In this document: positions 1-9,747 of the stretch, in pieces
Position numbering within the stretch: the first letter of the stretch is position 1
Layout: each line of letters begins with the position of its first letter
NCBI GenBank assembly: GCA_963383645.1
Contig: OY726559.1
Location: forward strand, 109,948,235-110,012,234
Length of the DNA stretch: 64,000 nt
Source of the DNA: Muscardinus avellanarius
Lineage: Eukaryota; Chordata; Mammalia; Rodentia; Gliridae
Direction of reading: 5' to 3'
The notes under the pieces: generated by a model
The model's database searches: none
Told to the model about the DNA's origin: nothing
Seen by the model: the letters and a program-made list of their open reading frames with translations, nothing else
Program-made: the position numbers and the translations under genes

Positions 1-310
1 GGGGCTGTGATGGCAGCGTCCACGTACAAGGCCTGTTCTGGCATCTCGCTAGCCTCTAGACTGCTCTGCCAGGGTGATGTCGCCCTCCCATCATTTCCAA
101 ATCCCAGGCGGACGCGGCTGTCTGCCCTGAGTGGGAGGGACGTGTTTGCAGGTGCGTCCCTGCAGGAAGCGTGGGTGCCGAACAGCAGCAACAGAGGCCT
201 TCCCTCATCTTCATCTCCATGGGCGGCGGTTCCCGTGAAGTCAGTCTGCAGTGGGTTCAAGTGGTGGTAACAGTTATGTGGCAAAGAATAAGTCACTGTC
301 TGGTGAATTT

Positions 311-1170
311 TTTTGTGTGTGTGGTACTGGGGAATAGAATCCAGGTGCATTCTACCTCCGAGCTACACCCCCGGGCCTATTTTTTATTCCTTATTTTGAA
401 ACAGGGTCTCACTGAGTTGCAAAGGGTCTCACTAAGGAGCTGAGGCTGTCCCCGAACCATGATCCTCCTGTCTCAGCCTCCCCAATGCTGGGATTATAAG
501 CGTGCACCACCACGCCTGGCTGGTTGCCTGGTGAATTTTGAAAGATGAAGAACAGATAGGTCCTAAATTTAGAGCAAGAGACTGTTTTGTTTTTGGTTTT
601 GTTTGGTTTTCTTTTTTGTGGAACTCGGGATTGAACCCAGAGGCATTCTATCTCTGAACTACACCCCCAGCCCTTTTTATTTTTTATTTATTTTTTGTAT
701 TTTGAAACAGACTCTCACTAAGTTGCCAAGAACCTTGCTAAATTGCTGAGGCTAGCCTTGGACCGGCAGTCTCCCTGTTCCAGCCTCCTAAGTACTGGTA
801 TTAAATGTATACACCCGCCATGCCCAGTTTAAGAGACTGTTTTTGGGTTTTTTGTTTTGTTTTGTTTTGTTCTTTTGTTTCAGTACTGAGGATGGAACCC
901 AAGGGCATTATACCTCCAAGCTACACCCCCAGCCCTATTTTTTAGTCTATTTAATTAATTAATTTACTTATTTATTTTTGTGGGTCTGGGTATGGAACCC
1001 AGGGACATTCGACCTCCGAGCTATACCCCCTTTCCTATTTTTTATTCTTTGAAACAGGGTCTCACTGAGTTGCAGAGGGCCTCACTAAGTAGCTGAGTCT
1101 GCAAACCGCGATCCTTCTGTCTCAGCCTCCCGAATGCTGGGATTACAAGTGTGCGCCACCATGCCAGGAT
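311..1170 (-). repeat. Four B1-dID SINEs in a NOS1AP intron
   Basis: Copies at about 311-522, 612-832, 860-960 (cut by the next one) and 973-1170, all minus strand. On the plus strand each starts as GGTACTGGGGATGGAACCCA (the ID half, in reverse) and passes through TTTTGAAACAGGGTCTCACT. Each ends with CCTCCCAAATGCTGGGATTA and GCGCCACCACGCCTGGC, the reverse of a 7SL-derived B1 left half. The copy at 860 was interrupted by insertion of the copy at 973. Confidence 0.9.
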
Positions 1171-1684
1171 TCTTTTTGTTTTTTAAACCTCATGTGTTCA
1201 GGTAGGATTGGATTGGGGAACCAAAATATAGACTTCTTAGGTCAGAGACCTAATCTGGTCCAAATCTCTCTATAGCTGATAAATCAGTACCTGGGAAGAT
1301 AAGTTGACTTACCCATAGTCTCCCAGGTGGCTCCTGACAGTGCTGAATTTTATAACTCTGGCTTTTTTCTTGATAGTGCTGTTTTCTGGTCTAACAGAGG
1401 AAAGGAAAAGCCCAGCTTCCTGTTTTCTTCCAAGCTTCCACGTACGAGAGAAAACCGAGGACCCCTGACTCTCTGAGACTGCCTTATCCCATCAGCATAA
1501 TATATTTCTCTAGTTCCCTGTTCCTGCAAATCACATCCTTTTGTTCTTCTTCTTGGCTGAGTGGAGTTCTGTTATTTGTGTCCACTGAATTTTCCTCCTG
1601 GGTTCCTGGCCGCAGGCCCCTTGCACGTCCTCCCCCACCCCGGCCCTTCTCATGCCCCTCACGCTCTGTCTTTCCCCCTCCCAG
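1171..1684. other. Intronic sequence before the exon at 1685
   Basis: No repeat or second exon recognised. The last 60 bases are C/T-rich and form the polypyrimidine tract of the acceptor. Confidence 0.6.
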
Positions 1685-1826
1685 AGCCAAGCCATGCGGA
1701 TCGTGCGGACGGTGGGCCAGGCCTTCGAGGTCTGCCACAAGCTGAGCCTGCAGCACACTCAGCAGAACGCCGACGGCCAGGAGGACGGGGAGAGCGAGAG
1801 GGGCAGCGGCGGCTCGGGGGACCCAG
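1685..1826 (+). CDS. NOS1AP: NOS1AP (CAPON) coding exon, fifth from last
   Basis: NOS1AP is a cytoplasmic and synaptic adaptor with an N-terminal PTB domain and a C-terminal ligand for the PDZ domain of neuronal nitric oxide synthase. This exon encodes 47 residues from [20 protein letters not shown] to SGDP, the end of the PTB domain (its last helix) and the start of the linker. It is nearly identical to the human protein as I recall it, apart from the Gly/Ser-rich end. A pyrimidine-rich tract and CAG lie directly upstream, and the donor is CAG|GTAGGC, leaving phase 1. The earlier coding exons, including most of the PTB domain, lie left of the window. If the gene has ten exons as in human, this is exon 6. 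Confidence 0.95.
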
Positions 1827-2070
1827 GTAGGCTCTGTCCCCAGGCTCCAGCAAGCTACGCAAAGCATGCCTTACTTCTTCTGTCTCACTGCAGATTGTAG
1901 TCCAGGTTTTGTTTAAGGAACATGCATTGCTTTTTATAACCCAAAATTAAAATGTTTAAATGATTAAGTCAGGAGCTATTTAAGCCAGTGAATGGCAGGG
2001 AATACTCTCTAAAGATAGAGTTATTTATGCTACCTCAGCCGACCCCAAGGAAAACATTGGTTAAAAAAGT

Positions 2071-3016
2071 ACCCTCAAGCTGGATACAGTGGTACACACC
2101 TGTAATTCCAGAACTCGGGAGGCCGAGACAGGAGGAACACAAGGCCAGCCTCAATAAACCTTGTATCAAACTAAAAAATAAAATAGAGCTGGGAGTATAG
2201 CGGTAGAACACCCAGGGCTCAATCCCCAGCACCACAAAAAGCAAAACCAAAAACTATAAAGCAAATTAGAAAGAATATAAATTTATAGCCCAAATGTTTT
2301 GGTTTTTTAAAACTTTCTATAGTTCTCTGAGCCCTCAATGTAGATGATATTTAAGTTTCTCCAGTTTTCAAGTCTCCTTAAAAGTCAGGAGTGACAAGGA
2401 TTCATTTTTTAATCTGTCATTTAACAGTAATTGCAAAAAAAATTAATAAGGAAAGGAGCACAGTAGGAAAGAAACCCCAGAAAATCAACTAAAAAGTGCT
2501 AGAATTAATAAGAGAATTTACCTCAGAAGGTGAGGTCTAATATCACATAGTTATCTGTGCTTTTTATATATTGAATCACAACTGGTTATAAATCACAATA
2601 GCAGGAACATTCATTAAAATAACAATAAAAATTTTTTAAAGATAAAATAACAATAAAAATTGTTAAGGATAAAATGCGGCTGGGCCTAGTTGCACACTCC
2701 CATAATCTCAGTATTTGTAAGGCAGAGACAGAAGATTTAAGGTCAGTCTCTGCAGTTTAGCAAGACCCTTAGTAACTTAACAAGACCCTGTTTTAAAACA
2801 AAAACTAAAAAGAGCTGTGGGTGTAGCTTGGATGTAGATTACCTCCAGGTTCAATCCCTTGTACCAAAAATGAATGAATGAATTAACAAGTGAATGAATG
2901 AATAAAAATACTGAGCTGGAAGTGGTGGTGTGTGCCTGTAATCCCAGTACTTGAGAGTTTGAGATAGGAGGATTGCAGGTTTGTGGCCAGCCTCAGAAAA
3001 AAGGAAGAAGGAAGGA

Positions 3017-3060
<44 letters not shown>

Positions 3061-3600
3061 AAATAAAAAAGAATAATACTTATAGTAAACATATTGTTTT
3101 AAATAAAAAAACGAAAAGGCATACCATGTTCATGAATGAAAAACATCAGTACTGTAAAAATGACAGTTCTTCCTGTGTTAATCTATACATTTAACCTACT
3201 ACAAATTTCTCAGGCCAGGGGCATGATGGTGAGCCACAGCATTCAAAGCCTATTGATCATTGCCCACTCATGGACAGTCCACTCCATGACTCTGGTGAAT
3301 TCTTTGTACTTTGCCTGCCTTTTTATAACTCAGCCTTCTCTCTTAAATTAAATAAACTCACTTCACTAGGTAAATCTTGTATGCTTATCCTTAAAAAACA
3401 AGAGCTGATAGGACACAGCTCAAAGAGTATTCAAAAGAAAATCCAAAGGTTAGTTTATTTAAATCAATAGCCGAGCTGGGCGTGGTGGTGCCCAGCATTA
3501 AGGATGCTGAGACAGGAGGTTCACGGTTTGTGGATAGCCTCAGCTAGGTAGTGAGGCCGTCTGCAACTCAATGAGACCCTGTTTCAAAATAAAGAGGAAA
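2071..3600 (+). repeat. Series of plus-strand SINEs with AT-rich intron between
   Basis: Copies at about 2071-2260, 2680-2880, 2910-3015 (left half only, ending in a purine microsatellite) and 3474-3600 (left half only). The stretches 2261-2680 and 3076-3473 are AT-rich intron with no gene feature seen. Confidence 0.85.
3010..3066 (+). repeat. (GAAA)n microsatellite
   Basis: GGAA/GAAA run grown from the A-rich tail of a half SINE. Its AAGAAAG reading gives artificial Lys/Glu-rich frames. Confidence 0.95.
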
Positions 3601-4004
3601 CCACACCTGGCACGGAAGAAAGCCACATCTGGGGGAGGATTTGTCCCTTAACAGACTCACTAAGCAGTCCTGCCTGTGCGGGCTCCGGCTCTGTCCCCAC
3701 GGGCAGTGCTCCTGTCCTGGGTTAACCTTGCCTGCCTCTGCACTCCACCTACCCCTCAAACCCACCCCCCTGCCTTCCCCTCCAGCTTGTCTCTGCTCCA
3801 TTTTTCTTCCTGCTGCATATAGACAATGCCAAGGCTCTTCTGCCTCAAAAACAACAAAGTAAACAAAGGAAAGCTCCCTTCCCGTCTCTCTCTCCCTAGC
3901 CTGGGGCTGCATTTCCCTTCTTTTCTTCATAGTTAAGCTTCTTGCAAAGTCATCTACGTTCATTCGTGTCTTCTCTGGGTCTTCATGTCTTCTCTGGGTT
4001 TTCT

Positions 4005-5255
4005 CTCCACTCTTTTTGTGGAGGGAGTACTGGGGGTGAAACCCAGGGTCATTCTACCTCCGGTTCCACCCCCAGCCCAGATTTTTCTTCTTTATTTGGA
4101 AACAAGGGCTCACTGAGTTGCAGAGGGCACTGGACTTGGTCTCTTGGTTCTTCTCTGACTCCCCATGACCTCAGCAAACTGCAACCCCATTCCGCCTTTG
4201 TCTGTGTTGCTGCCATGATGAAGCACAGAACACTACAGGGCTTAAACAGAGGACATTTCTAGCCATGTGGAGGCTGAGGCCTCCAAGGTGGAGATGCGGG
4301 CCAGTTGGGGACGCTCCCTGGTGGCAGACAGCCTCTTGCCATGTCCCTGCATGGCAGAGCAAGGGCTGCTGTGCCTCTTCTCGTGAGGACCCGGGTCTTG
4401 TCCTGTGGGCTCCACACTCATGGTTCCACTGCCTCCCATGAGGTCCTCCAAGTACCATCAAACAAGGAAACAGGGCTCCAGCACAAGAATTCAGGGACAC
4501 AGAGATGGCATGAAAACACGTACCCATTAAAACTGGTCAAATCTCTCTTTGGCTCTTACACACACGTGTAAGCTTTCAGCAGGTCTGAAACAACACATCC
4601 AGCCAGGTATGGTGGTGCACGTCTAACCCCAGTACTTGGGAGGCTGAGACAGGAGGATCACAGGTTCACAGCCAGGCTCAGCAACTTAGCCAGGCCCTCA
4701 GAAACTGAGAGAAAATGTTTCAAAATAAAAAATAAAAAGAAGCCGGGCATGGTGGTGCATGCTTGTAATCCCAGTACTTGGGCAGCTGAGACGGGAGGTT
4801 CAAGGTTTCATGGCCAGCCTTAGCTACTTAGTGAGGCTCTCTGCAATGTAGTGAGACCCTGTTTCAAAATTAAGAATAAAAAATAGGGCTGGGTGTATCT
4901 CAGAGGTAGAATGCCCCTGGGTTCAATCCCCAGTCCCATTAAAAAATTAAAAATAAATAAATTATAAATAAATAAATAGAGTTAGGCATGTAGCTTGGAG
5001 GTATCCCTTGTTTCAATCCCCAGTATCACAACAAACAAACAAACAAACAAACAGAACTGAGCCTGGTATGGTGGTACATGCTTTTAATCCCAGTACTCGG
5101 GAGGCGGAGACAGGAGGATCGATTTTCTGAGAGCAGCCTCAGAAAATAGTGAAACTCTTATCAACCTAGTTGAGACCCTATTTCAAAAAAGATAAAGCTG
5201 GGGGTATAGCTCAGAGGTAGACTGCTCCTGGGTTCGAGCCCCAGTAACACACACG
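4005..5255. repeat. SINE cluster in NOS1AP intron
   Basis: A minus-strand partial copy lies at about 4005-4135 and plus-strand copies at 4600-4735, 4743-4960 and 5057-5255. A lone ID half is at about 4983-5020. Between 4136 and 4600 no feature is seen. Confidence 0.85.
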
Positions 5256-5294
5256 CGCGCGCACATACACACACGCACACACACACACACACAG
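5246..5294. repeat. (CA)n starting at a SINE 3' end
   Basis: Begins directly after CCCCAGTAAC of the plus-strand SINE and includes CG-interrupted units (ACACGCGCGCGCAC). Confidence 0.95.
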
Positions 5295-5960
5295 ACAATA
5301 ACCTGTCCACATCCCCTTATCCACCATCCTGATCCTCTTGCAATTTCCCCCCAGGACACTAGTTCCCAAGTCAGAAATGTAAAAACTCCCCCCATTTCCC
5401 CACCACCTGTGCCATGGACGGTTGGCCAGCACCCACGATGTCCTCCCTCCTCTGCTCCTGGCCACCCCCTTAGCTCCGGCCCCCTTATTTCTCCTCCTGG
5501 GTCTGTCCTCCACAGCATCTCTGGGATGAAATTCCAAAGGCCGGGAGTCTTTCGGCATTCCCTGCTTTCAACCTTCAAGGTAAGATCCGACTCCCCAGCC
5601 CGGCAGCTCCTGGAGAACTGTCCGCAGAGCCTGGCGCATGTGGATTTCCACCTGAAGGCAGAGACCTTGGCGCCTGCTTGCCTCTGCCCGGGATGCCCGC
5701 GTGGCGCCCCCACACCTGCTGCCTCAGCTGGTAGCCCTTCTCTGCCCAGGCTCCTTTAGCCTGCCCATTGGCAGGCCCTCTCTGCTGCCCTACGCTGGAC
5801 AGCTTCCTCCCAGGCAGAACCTCAGGCTGCCGCTGTGTGTCTGTGTGTCTGTCTGTTTCCTCCAGGCCAGAGAACCTCTGGAAACAGAGATTCCCTTTCC
5901 AACTTAATGCCGAGTGCCCGCTAGGCATCTGTCACATACAAGGCACTTAATAAATCATTA
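5295..5960. other. GC-rich intronic stretch
   Basis: C-rich, Pro/Ala-coding on both strands by chance. No known exon or repeat recognised. Confidence 0.5.
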
Positions 5961-5961
5961 T

Positions 5962-6735
5962 TTTAAAAATTTTTTTATTGGTGCACTGTAGTCATACATC
6001 TTAAAGGAGCACAAGATGGTGGAGGCACACGTGTACACATCACTCATTTAGCCCTTCCTAATTCCCTCCCAGTTCCCTCCCCCTCCCTTTCTCATGTTTG
6101 ACTTAGTGATTGACTTTGACATATTTGTGAATGCATCATGTACATTAGGGAGTTTCCTCCCATCCCCCTCAGTCAGGTCACCTTATTGGCTCATCTGTGG
6201 TTTCTCCTTCCTCGTCTAGAGTTCCTCCTGTGACCCATTTTCTCCCTAGCTTCCACATATTAGGGAGAGCATCCAATTTCTTTCTTTTTTTTTGTGGCTG
6301 ACTAATCTCACTTAGCATAATGTTCTCCAGTCCCATCCATTTCCCTGTAAATGATGTAATTGTGTTCTTCTTTATGGCTGAGTAAAATTCCACTGTGTAC
6401 ATATCCCACAGTTTTGTAATCCATTCATCTGTTGGTGGACATCTTGGCTGGTTCCATAGTTTGGCAATGGTGAATTGTGTGGCTATGAACACAGATACGC
6501 ATGCATTAGCTTGGTGGTTTCCATTCTTTTGGGTAGACATTCAGAAGTGGTATTTCTGGATCAACATATAGGCACACGTAAAAACGTTCTCAACAAGACC
6601 CCAAAGGCACAGGAAACTAAAAGGCAAACCAATACGCAGGATTACATTCAACTGCAGGGCTTCTGTACAGCAAAGGGAACTATCAAGAACCTCAACAGAG
6701 AGCCGAAAGATGGGAGAAAATACTTACTGAAGGAA
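5962..6735 (-). mobile_element. 5'-inverted, truncated L1 element
   Basis: 5962-6560 is the 3' end of an L1 in minus orientation. The poly(T) is at 5966-5978, and the reverse strand carries the end of ORF2 with the familiar DMYTVEFYSAIKKN and GLENIMLSEISQ words. From about 6570 to 6735 the plus strand instead carries an earlier ORF2 piece (a TAKGTIKNL word near a GRKYLLKE word). The upstream part of the element is therefore inverted, as in twin priming. It is not coding. Confidence 0.8.
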
Positions 6736-8101
6736 TGAGTGAATGAAGTAAGCACACAGGTGCTATTTCATATGCCACACAGGAATATTCACACAGTTCA
6801 GGAAGCAGCAGGACCCCAGCCCCTGTCCTGGTCTGCCCTCCCTCAGTTAAATTTGGAGGCCACGGTGCCCGGTTTCATAAGTTGCCTGGCGTTTCCAGGA
6901 AGCTGGTCATGCCTCTTCTTGTCCTACAAGTTTCTCGACTCTGGGACAGTTGCAGGTTCCGTATTTCCTCCATTGTCTGGTAAGATTTGGTGACTGCTGT
7001 TAGCTGCAGGGCCCTCCTCTAGGCCCCTCTTATCTGATGTGACCCTCCCCAGGACCCTTCCCAGCTCTAAAAGGTCTTTGTCCTCAGGTGGACCCATTAA
7101 GTGAGATGTCTGAGCCCCCGCCTGGTGGCAGGAGTCTTTTGGAGAGCTGCCCTGTGGTTTGCTGTCAGGCATCTCTGCTTTAGCTAAGGGACTCACTAAT
7201 CCCAGACACAACGGCTGAACAGTTTGGATTTTGACAACTCTGAGATTCAATCCAAGAAAGAAAGAGGAGAGAGGTGGGCGTGGTGACACACACTTGTCAT
7301 CCCAGCATTCAGGAGACTGAGATGGGAGGATGGTGGTTTGAGGAGGGTCTCAGCTACTTAGTGAGGCCCTCTGCAACTCGTGAGGCCCTGTTTCAAAGTA
7401 AAGAATAAAAAATAGGGCTGAAGGTGTTGCTTGGAGTTAGGATGGCCCTGGGTTCCATCCCCAGTACAACAACAACAAAAAAAGACAAGGAAGGAAGGAA
7501 AGAAGGGAGGGAATGAGGGAGGGAAAGGACAGAAGGCCGAGGGGTGGGCCTGGAGGCAGGAGGCACTGTGCACAAGGTCACAAGCACCACCAGACTCCAG
7601 GCTTCTTCAAGCCCCGCACTAACCTCACCACGCAGATTCAGGTTTTTCCTCTGTCCAGTGGAGACAGCAGTAGTCCCCATCTCACAAGGCGATGTCTTGG
7701 TCAATATTTTCCCTGCTATAATGCAAAAAGACTGACCATGCAAGTTAGAGGAGAGAAGGTTATTGCTCACAATTTTCTTGGCGATTTCAAGGCCAGGCCA
7801 TGGGGGCTGCGGATCTCTGGGTGAGGGGGCTGGGAAGGAGAGAGACTGATCAAGGGGATTCAAAGACAGAAGCAAAGCCCCCCAGGCCCCACCCCAGGGC
7901 CCCACCCTTTTCAGCCTGAGCAAAGCCATTAAAATCACACTAATGAGGTGAAGAATCCCGAGGCTTAATTGCATCCACTCTGAGCATGAAGACATGAGTT
8001 CTTTGGAGATGTTCTCTAACCCTAGTGCGTGGCTATGACGTAGGTCGGGCGAGGAGGGCTCTGCTCTTGACATCACTGTTCCTTCCCCTGTTCCCCTGCA
8101 G
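6736..8101. other. NOS1AP intron with one SINE
   Basis: A plus-strand B1-dID copy lies at about 7268-7480, followed by a (GGAA) run at 7486-7530. The rest is single-copy looking intron. A 367-codon minus-strand frame starting inside the next exon crosses this area and is a chance frame. Confidence 0.6.
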
Positions 8102-8268
8102 GCCGCCAGCTCCCCGGTGCAGAGAGGGCCTCCATGGCCACTGCAGAGGAGACGGATATCGATGCTGTGGAGGTCCCGCTCCCAGGAAGTGATATCCTGG
8201 AGTTCAGTCGAGGTGTGACCGACCTGGATGCCGTAGGAAAGCAAGAAGGCTCCCTCCTGGACTCCCAG
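8102..8268 (+). CDS. NOS1AP: NOS1AP coding exon, fourth from last
   Basis: It continues the split glycine codon from the exon at 1685-1826 and reads GRQLPGAERASMATAEETDI and onward through LEFSRGVTDLDAVGK. This is the acidic, conserved linker between the PTB domain and the coiled coil. The acceptor is CCCCTGCAG| and the donor CCCAG|GTGGGC. The exon is 167 bases and restores phase 0. After the conserved DLDAVGK the sequence departs from the recalled human protein. The linker region of NOS1AP has been reported to bind carboxypeptidase E (recalled). Confidence 0.93.
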
Positions 8269-8559
8269 GTGGGCAGCGGGGGGTGGGAGCACAGCCAGCG
8301 GGCCTGCACCATGCAGCCCGTGACCCGGAGCGAGCAGGTCTGGCCGGCCCTGGTCCCTCTGCACCCTATATACACAGTTCTGCACAGCGTTTGCACAGTA
8401 CTCAACCCGGCACACCCGGTGTGACATGCACACTCTCGTGCTGCAGCCGAAGGGGCCAAGTATGTGGCTCCTCTGCCTGCTCCACACATACCCCACTCTA
8501 CCACTCTACAGGGGTGCCTGAGGCCCTCAGCAGCTCCTGTATGACCCACATTAAAAAGC

Positions 8560-9290
8560 TAAGAACCTGGCAAGGTGTCCTGTGGCACACCTGTAATGCC
8601 AGAGCTTGAAAGGTTGAGACAGGAGCATCTGAGGTTTGAGGCCAGCCTCAGCAACTTAGTGAGACTATTTTTTTAAAAAATGGAGCCTGGTGTGGTGGCG
8701 CACACTTATAATCCCAGCATTTGGGAGGCTGAGACAGGAGGATCATGTTTCGTAGACAGCCTCAGCTACTTAGTGAGGCCCTCTGCAACTCAGTGAGACC
8801 CAGTTTCAAAATAAAGAATAAAAATCGGGCTGGGGGTCTTGCTCAGAAGTAGAAAGCCCCTGGGTTCTACCCCCAGTCCCCCCCCCAAAAAAAAATGGCT
8901 GGAGGTGTAGCTCAGAGGTAGAATGTCCCTGAGTTCAGGCACCAGGACTGAAATAAATAAATGATAAAGAAAGGGGGGGAAAAAAACCCCAAGAACTTGA
9001 GACCAAATTAGAACCTAAAGATAACCAAGCTTAAAAAAACAAACAACTGGGCATGGTGGTGCACGCTTGTAATCCCAGTATGTGGGAGGCCAAGACAGGA
9101 GGATCACAGGTTTGCAACCAGCCTCAGCAACTAAGTGAGGCCCTCTGCAACTTAGACCTTGTTTCAAAATAAAATAGGGCTAGGGGTTTTGCTCAGAGGT
9201 AGAACACTCCTGGGTTCAATCCTCAGTATCGAAGGAAGGAAGAGAGGGAGGGATGGAGGGAAGAAGGAAAGAAGTAAAGGAGGGAGGGAG
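8560..9290 (+). repeat. Plus-strand SINE cluster between NOS1AP exons
   Basis: A left half at about 8562-8680, a full copy at 8686-8885, an ID half at 8898-8960 and a full copy at 9046-9232. A GGAA-type purine run continues to 9290. Confidence 0.9.
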
Positions 9291-9567
9291 GGCTCTTTTA
9301 AATCTAGGACCTCGTGTAACTCAACACGGGGTCCCTGAGGTGGTGGGTGAGAGATGGGACAGTCTGTCTGGCAGCCCAGCAGATCAGTCACCAAGGTGCG
9401 AGTTTCTGACTGTGTGGTCCACGCCTGGGCAGTGACACTGCCTCCCCTGGGCCCTGTTCACACCCCGTCCCCAGCACCTGGGGGTGCCTGGGACCACGTC
9501 CTGTGTGTTCCCAGGACAGTGAGCCCCAAAGCTGGCTGCTGCCACAGGTCACGTCTCTCCCCTTCAG

Positions 9568-9747
9568 GCCTCCGCCCACCTGCAGGCGCCTGCGCTGCCA
9601 GCCTCGCCCCCCACGCTGCACCCCTCCTTGGCCACGCAGCCGCCCAGCCTGGGCTCAGGGACGCCGCTGTCCACGCACCACCAGATGCAGCTCCTCCAGC
9701 AGCTCCTCCAGCAGCAGCAGCAGCAGACGCAAGTGGCCGTGGCCCAG
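9568..9747 (+). CDS. NOS1AP: NOS1AP coding exon, third from last (Gln-rich)
   Basis: Sixty codons, phase 0 at both ends. The first half is a low-complexity Ala/Pro/Ser/Leu segment (ASAHLQAPALPASPP...) unlike the recalled human sequence. The second half is the conserved TPLSTHHQMQLLQQLLQQQQ stretch, encoded partly by a CAG run, followed by TQVAVAQ. This begins the coiled coil. The acceptor CCCTTCAG| is good. The donor is CAG|GTTCTC, a weak match to the consensus. It is placed here because the next exon must start with Val-His-Leu-Leu-Lys. The frame is fixed by the conserved HHQMQLL motif; the two other frames are open by chance. Confidence 0.88.

Noticed and set aside
5190..5245. tRNA-like GGTTCGAGCCCCAGT motif
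   Set aside because: It is the ID half of a SINE, not a tRNA gene; no cloverleaf with a complete acceptor stem is present.
6178..6540. A 120-codon minus-strand frame that looks protein-like
   Set aside because: It is the decayed end of L1 ORF2, not a host gene.
7393..8496. A 367-codon open frame on the minus strand, the longest in the window
   Set aside because: It is antisense to a real NOS1AP exon (8102-8268) and its end runs through a SINE and its purine-rich tail. It has no similarity to any protein I know.
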